Part shown: positions 7,303-16,158 of the stretch, piece after piece
Position numbering within the stretch: position 1 is the stretch's first letter
How the letters are laid out: every line of letters begins with the position of its first letter
Source of the DNA: JBECKQ01 sp040235375
Lineage (GTDB): Bacteria; Planctomycetota; Phycisphaerae; UBA1845
Assembly (NCBI GenBank): GCA_040235375.1
Contig: JBECKQ010000159.1
Location: forward strand, 1 to 35,693
Direction: 5' to 3'
Length of the DNA: 35,693 nucleotides
Translations under genes and position numbers: made by a program
The notes under the pieces: model-generated
What the model saw: the letters and a program-made list of their open reading frames with translations, nothing else
Databases searched by the model: none
Told to the model about the DNA's origin: nothing

Positions 7303-9686
7303 TTCGCATCACGCACTTCTCCTGGCGATTCACTGATCGCGCTGGATGGGCGCTGCGGGATATCAAAGTTTCCATTGACGCGGGCGAATTGGTCGCGGTG
7401 GCCGGACCGAGCGGATCGGGCAAGAGCACGTTGGCGCTGGCCATGGCTGGCCTCCTCGTTGGCCGTCAAGCCGGCGAACACGAAGGGAGCATCGTCGTCG
7501 CCGATCATGACGTCGCGGCGACGCCGCTTCACCTGATCGCGGAGCACGTCGCGCTCGTACAACAGAATCCGGAGACGCACTTTGCCACGCTCACGGTCCG
7601 CGACGAGATCGCGTTCGCGATGGAGAATCGCTGCGCCGCCCCGGAAACGATCAGAGCACGCAGTGCCCAGGCCATGGACCTGCTCGGCATTTCCCATCTA
7701 GCTGAGCGCGATCTCGCGTCGCTATCCGGCGGCGAGCAGCAGCGTGTGGCCGTTGCGTCGATCGTGGCCGCGAACCCGCGCGTGATTGTCCTCGACGAGC
7801 CGACTGCCAGCCTCGACCCCGATGCCTCCGCCGCGCTATTTCGCGACGTGGCCGATCTTTGCCGTGACACTGGCCGCACGGTCATCCTCATCGAGCACAA
7901 GCTGGCCCAGCTTTTGCCTCTCGGGCCGCGGCTCATTCGGCTGGACGGCGGGCGGATCGTCGAGGATCAGCCGCAAGCCGGCGTTGCGCACTTGCCGGCA
8001 CCCGCAACGCGCGTTCGGACTAGCGGCGAGCTCATCCCGCACAACCGCGGTGCTTCGCGGCATGAACCGATCGTGCAGGCATGCGGACTGACCGTTCACT
8101 TGAACGGCCGGACCGTCCTTCGAGACGTCGCGCTCCGCCTGGCCGCCGGCGAGAGCGTCGCGCTGCTCGGCCCGAACGGTGGCGGCAAAACGACGTTGCT
8201 TCAGACACTCGCCGGTCTTGTACCGACGAGCGCTGGCTCAGTGCGCCTCGATGGTACGACGGCTCCATGCGCGGTGTCCGACCTCGCGCGCGAGGTGGGG
8301 TTCGTATTTCAGAACGCGGATCACCAACTCGCGGCCGACACCGTCCTTGACGAGGCCCTCTTTGCCGCCCGACGCCTCGGTGTTTTCAATGCCGCCGTGG
8401 AATTGGAGGCCCACGCGCTGCTCGATCGCGCTGGTCTCTTAGAGCGACTTACCGACCATCCGTTTGCCCTCAGTTGGGGCGAAAAACGCCGGCTCAACCT
8501 GATTTCTGCGGTCCTCCACCGACCCCAACTGCTGCTTCTCGACGAACCCTTTGCCGGCCAGGACCGCGACAACGTCACCTTCATGATGCAACTCATTGAC
8601 AGCCTTGTCGCCGGTAATGGGGGTGCGTGTCTGCTCGTCATTCATGACGCGCAGATTGTTGCGGGAGCCTGTGATCGTGTTGTCTTCCTTGCTGAGGGCC
8701 GCATCGTTCTCGACGCGCCGACTGAGGAGGCCTTCGCTAGACTCGGCAAGCTCGGCTATGGTGCCTACGTCTCGGCGCACACTAATCTCCCTCGATGTTG
8801 CGCGGGACAGCAAGAGCTCTGCCACGACGGCATGGAGCGTGACAGCCATCGACGCGAACAGAGGATCGCTCGAAATCGGAGCGGGTACGGCCCGCCCTCG
8901 TCCGATCCGCAGCGCCGCAAGGACGCGCAGCATCAACCCACGCATGAAACCGGATCCCGCGTCACCTATTACCCCGGCCGCTCGATCGTTCATCGCCTGC
9001 ATCCGGCCACCAAGCTCGCATGGCTCATCGGGATCGCAGTCGCCGCCTTCGTATCCGAGTCGGCGGCGCTACCGGTCACGATTATCGGCGCGCTGACCGC
9101 CCTTCATTGGCTCGCAGGCTTTCCGCCACATCGCATACCCCATGGTCGCCTTTGGCTGACGTTCGCACTTGCCGTCGTCGCGCTGCACGCCGTGTTTGCC
9201 CGCGCGGACCAGCCGGCGTTCGATTTCGTGGCCGGGACGGGCCTCGAGACCGGCATGCGCACTGCCGGCCGGCTCCTTGCCATCATACTGGCAAGCACGC
9301 TGTTCGTTATCAGCACCGAGCCGACAGCTCTGGCGGCCGGACTGATGTCCATCGGCTTGCCGTATCGCTGGGGATTCACGCTGGTCACGGCACTCAGGTT
9401 GGCGCCGCTCTTCCGCGTCGAGGGACACCATGTTTACCGCGCCCAGCTCATCCGAGGTGTCACGTATGACAGGGCCGGACCGCGACGTTGGTGGCTTCTG
9501 CTTCGCAATCTTTGCCTTCCGCTGGTCGTCGGGGCACTACGTACCGTCCATCTGTTATCGCTGTCTATGGAAGGCAGATCCTTCGGCCTTTATCCGACGC
9601 GCACATTCTCCCGCAGCATCAAGCTGACCAACGCCGACTGGTTAGCCCTGGCTCTCCTCGTCGCCATGATTGCGGCGACCATATAA
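7299..9686 (+). CDS. Single-chain ECF energising module: two ABC ATPases fused to EcfT
   Basis: A 795-residue protein. ABC domain 1 has Walker A GPSGSGKST (36-44), signature LSGGEQQR (142-149) and Walker B VIVLDEPTASLD (162-173). ABC domain 2 has Walker A GPNGGGKTT (291-299), an altered signature LSWGEKRR (391-398) and Walker B LLLLDEPFAGQD (411-422). A charged linker (about 490-555) leads to an EcfT membrane domain: HRLHPATKLAW, several helices, the coupling segment around TALRLAPLFRVEGHHVYRAQ, and SMEGRSFG near 757-763. Fused ATPases are known from YkoD, but the T subunit (YkoC) is normally separate. The ATG at 7299 overlaps the preceding stop. With the YkoE gene it makes a complete transporter. 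Confidence 0.9.
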   Translation: MIRITHFSWRFTDRAGWALRDIKVSIDAGELVAVAGPSGSGKSTLALAMAGLLVGRQAGEHEGSIVVADHDVAATPLHLIAEHVALVQQNPETHFATLTVRDEIAFAMENRCAAPETIRARSAQAMDLLGISHLAERDLASLSGGEQQRVAVASIVAANPRVIVLDEPTASLDPDASAALFRDVADLCRDTGRTVILIEHKLAQLLPLGPRLIRLDGGRIVEDQPQAGVAHLPAPATRVRTSGELIPHNRGASRHEPIVQACGLTVHLNGRTVLRDVALRLAAGESVALLGPNGGGKTTLLQTLAGLVPTSAGSVRLDGTTAPCAVSDLAREVGFVFQNADHQLAADTVLDEALFAARRLGVFNAAVELEAHALLDRAGLLERLTDHPFALSWGEKRRLNLISAVLHRPQLLLLDEPFAGQDRDNVTFMMQLIDSLVAGNGGACLLVIHDAQIVAGACDRVVFLAEGRIVLDAPTEEAFARLGKLGYGAYVSAHTNLPRCCAGQQELCHDGMERDSHRREQRIARNRSGYGPPSSDPQRRKDAQHQPTHETGSRVTYYPGRSIVHRLHPATKLAWLIGIAVAAFVSESAALPVTIIGALTALHWLAGFPPHRIPHGRLWLTFALAVVALHAVFARADQPAFDFVAGTGLETGMRTAGRLLAIILASTLFVISTEPTALAAGLMSIGLPYRWGFTLVTALRLAPLFRVEGHHVYRAQLIRGVTYDRAGPRRWWLLLRNLCLPLVVGALRTVHLLSLSMEGRSFGLYPTRTFSRSIKLTNADWLALALLVAMIAATI

Positions 9687-9833
9687 TGGCTTTGAACAAA
9701 TACCTGTCCCTCGCCGATCGCCAAGCCCCGCGCACGACCGTCCGGGCTGAGATGTTGCGGGTGCCGTCGAGCTTGCGGAGCAGAACGTTGACTTGGTCTT
9801 TCAGTGAACGGATTCAAGCGTGCTTGCACGACG

Positions 9834-10640
9834 CTACAGCGACTGCTTGAGGATCTCCACAAACGCGGAAGACCCCACCAGATCGCCGGCGGCGATCCTC
9901 GCGATCCGCCCGGCGGCATCCCCCTGCCGCAGGGCATTCGCCAAGTGGGCGGCGCACTCACGGTCCGTCGCTGACTTGACCTTGCTGAGGAAGACTGCGA
10001 TTTCCATTTGCGGCCCGACGGCTTTGAGATACCCGCAGGGGTGGAAGAAGATTCTCGCGACGTCATCCACGGTGATTGGTGTCCCAGGTTCGCAACCGAG
10101 AGTTTCGCCGAAGCGCCCGGCTCGATGCACGTGTTCGTCACTCAATGGCTTGCCCAGGCAATCGATGCCGATCACCGCGATCGCCAGATCGGCCCGGTGT
10201 GAAACGACCGGTTCATGCTCGGCATGGGCCTTGAGCGAACGTCCGGCTGCCCCGTCGGCCTCGACAAGCAGGTAGTCCGCGACTCTCGCCTCGTACAACT
10301 GGTCGAGATCGTCCGCCGTGAACCCGGCCAGCTTGTCGCCATCAGCGAGGGCCGCGTTCGCCGCAGTCACGTGAGTCACTTCGCCAAGTCGATCATGCAG
10401 GCGCGAAGTCAACCGCGGGATGTCCCCTTCCACCACGACCGCAGGCGAGTCTTCCGGTGAAGGACGGAGGATTTTCGTGCTCGTAGTCGTGATGACGAAG
10501 TCGCCCTTGCGGCAGAGCGAATGGGCCAGTGCGAACAGCAACGTGGTCTTGCCGCCGCCGCCAATCAGGAAGACGTAGCGGTTCTCCCGGCGACCAAGGA
10601 GACCGGCAACTGATTGTTCCAGCGGGGGGTGCGCAGCCAC
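9834..10640 (-). CDS. yqeC: YqeC, accessory protein of selenium-dependent molybdenum hydroxylases
   Basis: A 268-residue P-loop protein with GGGGKTT at residues 27-33, followed by FVITTTSTKI and a later YLLVEADGAAGRSLK segment. These are typical of the putative selenium-dependent hydroxylase accessory protein YqeC. The family co-occurs with YqeB and with Mo hydroxylases carrying a labile, non-selenocysteine selenium; its biochemical step is not established. The start is GTG at 10640, five bases after the yqeB stop, so the two are co-transcribed. It is the last gene of the hydroxylase operon and faces the ECF gene, with 147 bases between the convergent stops in which no convincing terminator was seen. 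Confidence 0.9.
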   Translation of the reverse strand: MAAHPPLEQSVAGLLGRRENRYVFLIGGGGKTTLLFALAHSLCRKGDFVITTTSTKILRPSPEDSPAVVVEGDIPRLTSRLHDRLGEVTHVTAANAALADGDKLAGFTADDLDQLYEARVADYLLVEADGAAGRSLKAHAEHEPVVSHRADLAIAVIGIDCLGKPLSDEHVHRAGRFGETLGCEPGTPITVDDVARIFFHPCGYLKAVGPQMEIAVFLSKVKSATDRECAAHLANALRQGDAAGRIARIAAGDLVGSSAFVEILKQSL

Positions 10641-10645
10641 GCTGT

Positions 10646-11497
10646 TTACCCTTGCTTGAGGAAGGAAACGATAATCTCCAGGGCTGCGCCGCTGATCGTG
10701 CGGGTCTTGTCGGACAGCGTGAAGCAGTACGAGCGGACGCCGCGCGGATCGATGTCACCCACCTTCTGGTTCACGACGACCCTGGAGCCCGGCAGGAGCA
10801 GACCGCGGATGATCCCGGGAATCGCGGCAACAAGGGAATGCGGTCGTTGGTCGCCCGGCGCACCTCCGGGGGCTTCGAGCGAAGCACGTTCGTCGTCTTC
10901 CACGGCGCCGATCAGATCGCCGGCCTCCACGCGATCGCCGATATCCCTCTCGGTCCGCAGCGTCCCGTCCACCGGCGCGCGGAGAACGCGTTCGACGCCG
11001 AACCCGCCGATCAGTCCGGGCACTCCCGTATCAGGTGCGGCCGTTCCCTCGGAGATGATTCGGCCCAAATCGTGGCCGCGGTTGGTCTCCACGACGAAGT
11101 GGACGTCACGGCCGGCCAGGAGGCCGGGGCCGTAGCCGATGACCAGAGGCGCGTCGTGAATACTGTTGTCGAGGTTTCTCTTGAGCATCCGGCCGTCGAT
11201 CACGACATCCGGTTTCCAGCGCCTTACGAGTCGAGACTCAGGATCCACGAAGACCGGAATATGACGCCAGTCAAACGCCTGGAGAATGTCCGCCTGGTCC
11301 AGTGTGTAACCTACGCCCACGACTCCCTCGATCGTGATTTTCGACTGACCGATCGCCGAACCGAACGACACGGTTCGCCGAACGGCCGTCGGATGCTCGA
11401 CCTCGGTCATGACCACGTGGTAGCCACAGCGGAACAGCCGGTGGGCGGTTCCCGACGCCTGCTCTCCTGCACCCTTGATCAGCACTTTTGTCGGCAA
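10646..11497 (-). CDS. yqeB: YqeB, selenium-dependent molybdenum hydroxylase maturation protein
   Basis: A 283-residue protein with an N-terminal nucleotide-binding strand-loop (VLIKGAGEQASGTAHRLF), then VVMTEVEHPTAVRRTVSFG, PDVVIDGRMLKRN, IGYGPGLLAGRDVHFVVETN and a C-terminal domain with GDRVEAGDLIGAV. This is the EF2563/YqeB family, one of the best genomic markers for selenium-dependent Mo hydroxylases. It is thought to help mobilise or insert selenium into the Mo cofactor, but the mechanism is unproven. The start is TTG at 11497 with AGGAG further upstream; the TTG reading is preferred because it begins at the conserved VLIKGAGE strand. It lies between mocA and yqeC in the same operon. Confidence 0.92.
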   Translation of the reverse strand: MPTKVLIKGAGEQASGTAHRLFRCGYHVVMTEVEHPTAVRRTVSFGSAIGQSKITIEGVVGVGYTLDQADILQAFDWRHIPVFVDPESRLVRRWKPDVVIDGRMLKRNLDNSIHDAPLVIGYGPGLLAGRDVHFVVETNRGHDLGRIISEGTAAPDTGVPGLIGGFGVERVLRAPVDGTLRTERDIGDRVEAGDLIGAVEDDERASLEAPGGAPGDQRPHSLVAAIPGIIRGLLLPGSRVVVNQKVGDIDPRGVRSYCFTLSDKTRTISGAALEIIVSFLKQG

Positions 11498-11527
11498 GAC
11501 TACTGAGCGCTCCTTCGCTGATCGTTG

Positions 11528-12094
11528 TTATCGAGAGAGGTCCCCTGGTGTATCGATGTCGAAGACCACGGCTGGATCATCTACCGAAACGTACTCCGCC
11601 ATTCCCGAGTTCTCGCGAATGACCTCGCGAGCCCCAACGTCTCCTTCGATCCGCAGCAATTGTTCCTTGCACTCGGCGCCGAAGATCACCGGATGACCGT
11701 TGCGACCTTCGTGCACCGGCACCACGATCTTCTTACCTGATTGGCGGTAGGCCTCGACCAGTGTGGCGATCAGCGCCTCGGTGATGGCCGGCATGTCCGC
11801 CAGGCAAACGAGGTAGGCATCGGCATCCGCGGACGCGGCGGCTACGCCGGCCCGCAGGGAAGAGGCCATACCGCTGTCGGCTTCGTGGTTTACGACGACC
11901 GTACAACCGTCGCGATCGATCGGCAGCGAAGAGCTTGAGTTGACCACGACGATGACCTCGCTGACCAGTGGCGAAGCGAGAAGCGGCGCCAACGACCGGT
12001 GTAGGACCGGTTGCCCCTTGTAGCACAGCGACAGCTTGTTCGTCCCCATTCGAGTGGATCGTCCAGCGGCGAGCAAGATTGCCGAGACGTACAT
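11528..12094 (-). CDS. mocA: Molybdenum cofactor cytidylyltransferase, MocA-like
   Basis: A 188-residue nucleotidyltransferase. The N-terminal signature LLAAGRSTRMGTNKL is the NTP-binding loop; VCLADMPAI carries the metal-binding Asp; GHPVIFGAECKEQL and EGDVGAREVI are typical of the MocA/MobA-like group. MocA transfers CMP from CTP to Mo-molybdopterin to make the dinucleotide cofactor of xanthine-dehydrogenase-type enzymes, which fits the hydroxylase just upstream. The ATG at 12094 is chosen because GGAG lies 9 bases before it and the conserved strand begins at once; an in-frame ATG at 12115 would add seven residues. It precedes yqeB by 30 bases. Confidence 0.88.
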   Translation of the reverse strand: MYVSAILLAAGRSTRMGTNKLSLCYKGQPVLHRSLAPLLASPLVSEVIVVVNSSSSLPIDRDGCTVVVNHEADSGMASSLRAGVAAASADADAYLVCLADMPAITEALIATLVEAYRQSGKKIVVPVHEGRNGHPVIFGAECKEQLLRIEGDVGAREVIRENSGMAEYVSVDDPAVVFDIDTPGDLSR

Positions 12095-12172
12095 GTTTGA
12101 CCGCTCCTGCCACACCCGGCCGAACTCTCGCCGCAGGAAACGCCTTGAAATCGGGAGCCAGACGCGACCTCG

Positions 12173-15037
12173 CTAGAGCTTGCCGAGCTGCCTCAGGATT
12201 CTCTCCGGCGTGAACGGCCACTTGCGCATCCAGATACCGACAGCGTCGTGTATCGCCGCGGCGATCGATGGGGCCGCCCCGTTGCAGCTTATCTCGGAGA
12301 CGGACTTGCTCCCGTAGGGTCCGAACGGGTCGTCCGTGTAGACGAGCTCCGCGCGGAAGTCGTCGGGGATGTCGCCGATCATCGGAACGCGGTAGTCCAG
12401 CAGATCGGCGTTCAGACAGCGCCCCTTCTCGTCGAGGATCATCTCCTCCCACATGGAGTGGCCGATGGACTTGAGAACGCCTCCGTATATCTGGCCGAGC
12501 GCCAACTCGGGATTGATCGGCGTGCCGCAATCCTGCAACGCGTAGTACTTCCGGAGCCGCACATCGCCGGTGCGCGTGTTGACCGCCACTTCACAGAAGT
12601 GCGCTCCATAGGGGAACGAAGCCTTGTCCGTAATGAAGCGGCCGGCCGCGCTGGGCAGTCCGCATCCGATGCCGGTCTCGGCGTAACGGGCGATGTCCTG
12701 ATAGCTGACCGAGCCCTTCTTCCCTTTGATGGTCGAACGGAAGACCACCTGCAAGTCGCTCTGCGGCTCGTCCAGCATTTCTGCGGCTATTGCGAGGATC
12801 TTCTCCTTCATCGCCAGGGCGGCGTTGAGCGCGGCCCCGCCGGAGAAGTAGGTTCCGCTCGAAGCGTACGCTCCGGTGTCGAACGGCGTCACGTCCGTGT
12901 CGGCCGCGATCAGGGCGATGTCTTCCATGGCCGTGCACAGACACTCCGCGGCCATCTTCGTCGTCACCGTGTCCAGCCCCGTTCCCAGGTCCGTTCCTCC
13001 GCTCAGCAGCATGAAGGTGCCGTCACCCAGCATCGAGATGGCGGCATTCGCCGAATCGAGCCCGGGCAACCCGGACCCCTGCTGGACGATGGCCAATCCC
13101 TTGCCGATCCGCACGTCCGGATCGCCGCTTTCCTCGCGGGCCCCCCAGCGGATCATCTTCGATCCCTTCTCCAGCGCCGGCCCCAAGCCACAACTTGACA
13201 CGCGCTGAGCCGTGCCTTCCCGGCCTTCGCCCAGGCACTTGAGGATTTCGAGCATGGACCCGTCGCGCACGCGATTCTTCTCGATGAGTTCGAGGTGATC
13301 CATGCGCAGTTCGTCGGCGAGTTCGGCCATCGCCAGTTGCAGCGCGTAGGAACCCTGTGGGGCGCCGTATCCCTGGTAGGCCCCGGTGACCGGGATGTTG
13401 GAGTAGTAGCTGGTGACAAGGAACTTGACGTTCTCGCACAGCAGCAGCGGCAGCGACTTGGAGCACGCGTTCATGGGAACGGTGAGACAATGGCTGCCGT
13501 AGGGCCCGGTGTTGGCCTTGACCTCCATGAGGATGGCGGTCAGTCGGCCGTCTTTTTGGGCCCCCAGCTTGACCCGCACCTTGATCGGGTGACGGGTTCG
13601 GGCGGCGATGAATTCTTCCTCGCGATTGAACCGGAAAAACACGCCTCGACCGGTAACCCACGTGCAGTACGCGGCCACCTCTTCGAGCACGATGTCCTGC
13701 TTGGCTCCGAAGCCGCCGCCAACGCGCTCCTTGATCACGCGGATCTTGTTTTCAGGAATGCTGAGCACGCGGGCGACGATGCGCCGGATGTGCCACGGCA
13801 CCTGGGTGGACGCGTGAATCACCAGGCGGCCCGCTTCCATCCGAGTGCAGACCACGTGCGGTTCGACGGGGGTGCACTGTACCTGAGCCGTTTCGTACTC
13901 GCGTTCCAGGATCACCTCCGCCTCGGCGAAACCACGATCGATTTCGCCGATGCCGCCTTCGACCCGCGCGGCGACGTTCTTGCGCGGATCGGCGTGGATG
14001 GGAAACTGGTAGATGATCTTTCCGTCACGGGGTTCGGCTCCGCTGTTGTCCAACCCTTCCGGAGCGCCGATGACGTACTCCACCGCGCTGTTGTGAACCA
14101 GCGGAGCTCCATCGGCCGCCGCGTCCTCGACAGTCAGCACGGGTTCGAGAACCTCGTATTCGACCTTGATCTTATCGAGGGCTGCCTGGGCGATTGCCGG
14201 CGACTCGGTCACGACCGCCGCCACCCGGTCCCCGACGTGCCGCACCTTTGGCCCGAACATCTTGCGGTCGTAGGGTGATGGCTCGGGGAATCCTTGGCCG
14301 GCCTGGTTGTAGTAGACGTCGGGGCAGTTCTTGTGGGTCAGGACCAGCACCACGCCCGGCATGGCTTCAGCCTCGCGCGTGTCAATGCTGGAGATGTATG
14401 CGTGAGCGTGCGGGCTGCGCAGCATCTTCAAATGGCAGGCGTTGGCAGGGACCCGATCCTCGACAAAGGCACTCTCGCCGCGGGCCAGCGCCGGCCCGTC
14501 AACCTTGGGCCTTACCTTGCCCACCACGCGCAGGTCGTTACGGAACTCCGGCGCGATGCTTGCCTTGAATTGTGGGTCCTTCAACCGCCGGCTTGCCAGG
14601 TCAACCGCGGCATACACCTGCTCGTAGCCGGTGCAGCGGCAGAAGACGCCGGACAAGGCGTCCTTGACCTGCTCGCGCGTCGGCTGCTCGAACCTGCTCA
14701 GCAGTTCGTGAACGGCCAATACCATGGCGGGCGTGCAATATCCGCATTGCACGATGCCGGAGTCGACAAACGCCGATTGCACCGCGGACAACTCGCGATT
14801 GCTTGAAAAGTACTCCACCGTATGGAGTTCGCGGCCATCGACCTGCGGCGCCAGCAGCAGGCACGAGTTCACCAGTCTGCGATCGAGGAGAACGGCACAG
14901 GAACCACAGGAACCCTGGCCGTCGCAACCATTCCGCGCCGAGATGAAACCTTCGCGCTGAAGCAGATCGCGAAGCCTCTCGCCCGGCTCAGCATCGAACT
15001 GCCTGGCCACACCGTTGAGCTGGATGGATATCTTCAC
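12173..15037 (-). CDS. Molybdenum hydroxylase (XdhD / selenium-dependent xanthine dehydrogenase type), fused [2Fe-2S] and Mo subunits
   Basis: A 954-residue protein, almost the length of E. coli XdhD. Residues 1-160 hold two [2Fe-2S] clusters: Cys38, 44, 47, 59 (plant type) and Cys98, 101, 133, 135 (CGYCTP and CRCTGY). The Mo domains follow, with VGGGFGAKQD, AYQGYGAPQG and GGTDLGTGLDTV around the cofactor and KSVSEISCNGAAPS carrying the expected catalytic Glu. The first cluster has C-x5-C where the family usually has C-x4-C. Yqe proteins in the same operon indicate a labile selenium ligand on Mo rather than selenocysteine. The substrate cannot be read; purines, selenate-type or other heterocycles are options. 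The GTG start overlaps the FAD-subunit stop (GTGA). Confidence 0.9.
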   Translation of the reverse strand: MKISIQLNGVARQFDAEPGERLRDLLQREGFISARNGCDGQGSCGSCAVLLDRRLVNSCLLLAPQVDGRELHTVEYFSSNRELSAVQSAFVDSGIVQCGYCTPAMVLAVHELLSRFEQPTREQVKDALSGVFCRCTGYEQVYAAVDLASRRLKDPQFKASIAPEFRNDLRVVGKVRPKVDGPALARGESAFVEDRVPANACHLKMLRSPHAHAYISSIDTREAEAMPGVVLVLTHKNCPDVYYNQAGQGFPEPSPYDRKMFGPKVRHVGDRVAAVVTESPAIAQAALDKIKVEYEVLEPVLTVEDAAADGAPLVHNSAVEYVIGAPEGLDNSGAEPRDGKIIYQFPIHADPRKNVAARVEGGIGEIDRGFAEAEVILEREYETAQVQCTPVEPHVVCTRMEAGRLVIHASTQVPWHIRRIVARVLSIPENKIRVIKERVGGGFGAKQDIVLEEVAAYCTWVTGRGVFFRFNREEEFIAARTRHPIKVRVKLGAQKDGRLTAILMEVKANTGPYGSHCLTVPMNACSKSLPLLLCENVKFLVTSYYSNIPVTGAYQGYGAPQGSYALQLAMAELADELRMDHLELIEKNRVRDGSMLEILKCLGEGREGTAQRVSSCGLGPALEKGSKMIRWGAREESGDPDVRIGKGLAIVQQGSGLPGLDSANAAISMLGDGTFMLLSGGTDLGTGLDTVTTKMAAECLCTAMEDIALIAADTDVTPFDTGAYASSGTYFSGGAALNAALAMKEKILAIAAEMLDEPQSDLQVVFRSTIKGKKGSVSYQDIARYAETGIGCGLPSAAGRFITDKASFPYGAHFCEVAVNTRTGDVRLRKYYALQDCGTPINPELALGQIYGGVLKSIGHSMWEEMILDEKGRCLNADLLDYRVPMIGDIPDDFRAELVYTDDPFGPYGSKSVSEISCNGAAPSIAAAIHDAVGIWMRKWPFTPERILRQLGKL

Positions 15038-15858
15038 CGGGCCCCCTCCTCCTCCCCGCGGTAGGCCCTCTCAACGGTCGTCGCGACGAGCACGCCGGAC
15101 CGATACCTTTTGAATTCCGCGCTGCCGCGAACGTCGGACATTGGGGCAATCTCTTCAGCAACCCATCTCTCGATCTGTTCCCAGTCCGGCATCTCCCGAT
15201 CGCTCAGCTTGCCCTCGACACCTTTCAGCCGAACCACGTGCCGGGCCACGCCTCCGGCCGCGACAATCGGGTCGCGAATACGCTCGCCATCTCTGGTCAA
15301 GGCGACGGCCGCCGTCAGGATCGACATGTCATTAGACGTTCGCGTGTAATTCCCGACGGCCACCCGGCGGTTGGCATCGACCTTCGGAATCCTGACCTGG
15401 GTGATAAGAGGCTTGCTCTCCAGCTCCAGGTACTCGAGAACGGAAACAGTGCGCGTGGCGCCGGCGCTCGCCGTGTCCAGTACGGCTTCCAGGGCCACCA
15501 GCACGGGCACCAGATCGCCGCACGATTTCCCGCTGCCCAGATTCCCTCCGACAGTCGCGACGTTCCGGATATTCCGGTTGACCATGTTCAGGCCGGCTGC
15601 CTGAACGCATCTGGGGACACCGGCCGTCTCCGTCAGTTCGGCAATCGTGCACAGCGCGCCGACGATCACTTCGGATTCGGTCACACGAATGCCGCTCAGC
15701 TCGAGAGCCGCGAGATTGATGACGTGTTCACCAGGGAAGCCAAAGGTACTCGAGTTGACCTCCGTCCCGCCCGCCAGGAAGGCCGCCTGGTTTCCAAGTT
15801 GTTCCTTGAGCCGGACCGCCTCGTCGACCGTTTCGGGCCGGTGAAAATGCTTGATCAT
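15034..15858 (-). CDS. Molybdenum hydroxylase FAD-binding subunit (YgfM/XdhB type)
   Basis: A 274-residue protein with the FAD-binding motifs of the CO dehydrogenase/xanthine dehydrogenase medium subunit: FLAGGTEVNSS near the N-terminus and NIRNVATVGGNLGSGKSCGD, which bind the diphosphate of FAD. It would pass electrons from the [2Fe-2S] clusters of the partner to an external acceptor. The pairing with a fused XdhD-like protein matches E. coli ygfM-xdhD. The ATG at 15858 is chosen because an AGAGGCAGG purine run precedes it and it begins the conserved FHRPETVDEAV; an in-frame GTG at 15882 is also possible. It is the first gene of the hydroxylase operon, behind a candidate promoter. Confidence 0.9.
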   Translation of the reverse strand: MIKHFHRPETVDEAVRLKEQLGNQAAFLAGGTEVNSSTFGFPGEHVINLAALELSGIRVTESEVIVGALCTIAELTETAGVPRCVQAAGLNMVNRNIRNVATVGGNLGSGKSCGDLVPVLVALEAVLDTASAGATRTVSVLEYLELESKPLITQVRIPKVDANRRVAVGNYTRTSNDMSILTAAVALTRDGERIRDPIVAAGGVARHVVRLKGVEGKLSDREMPDWEQIERWVAEEIAPMSDVRGSAEFKRYRSGVLVATTVERAYRGEEEGAR

Positions 15859-15905
15859 GAGCCTGCCTCTATTCGCCGTCACCGAGTTTCAGCGGTGCTT
15901 CACCC

Positions 15906-15934
15906 ATCATACCGCGGACCGGCAACGGCGTCAG
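15906..15934 (-). promoter_or_regulatory. Candidate promoter of the molybdenum hydroxylase operon
   Basis: On the - strand, CTGACG and TATGAT are separated by 17 bases, a plausible sigma-70 pair 48 bases before the FAD-subunit ATG. The -10 matches the consensus at five of six positions and the -35 at four. It lies directly downstream of an inverted repeat. Confidence 0.4.
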
Positions 15935-15942
15935 CTTTTACT

Positions 15943-15979
15943 GGTTCAGAACGGCGCCTGCCGAACAACCATCTGAACC
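15943..15979. repeat. Inverted repeat GGTTCAGA / TCTGAACC upstream of the hydroxylase promoter
   Basis: Perfect 8-base arms at 15943-15950 and 15972-15979 are separated by 21 bases. The arms sit just upstream of the candidate -35, with centres 29 bases apart, close to three helical turns. A regulator binding site or a cruciform is possible. The rest of the 300-base gap between the hydroxylase and Hdr operons (15859-16158) shows no gene that I can support. Confidence 0.4.
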
Positions 15980-16158
15980 GTCAACAAAGCCTGCATAGTT
16001 CGCCCGTAATCCGGCGGCATCCCCGCGGCAGTTGTCCGTGGCCCGGCGTGTAAGCAGCCCCGCATGTAGAAGGGGATTATCGGTCGCCCAGACTGGTTCT
16101 CTGCGGACGCCCCGGCGTGCCGCGCCCACTTCAGCGAGGAACTGCGCCGGATTCGACG

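Noticed and set aside
9819..9830. Hairpin CGTGC-TT-GCACG as a terminator between convergent genes
   Set aside because: The loop is too short, the stem only five pairs, and no T run follows.
12248..14278. Long + strand frames opposite the Mo hydroxylase
   Set aside because: They are shadows of the well-supported 954-residue enzyme on the - strand.
15943..16115. Cobalamin riboswitch-like sequence on the + strand
   Set aside because: Some stretches resemble the B12 element core (AATCCGGCGGCATCCCCGCG), but the conserved GCCACTG and closing boxes do not match and no + strand gene follows.
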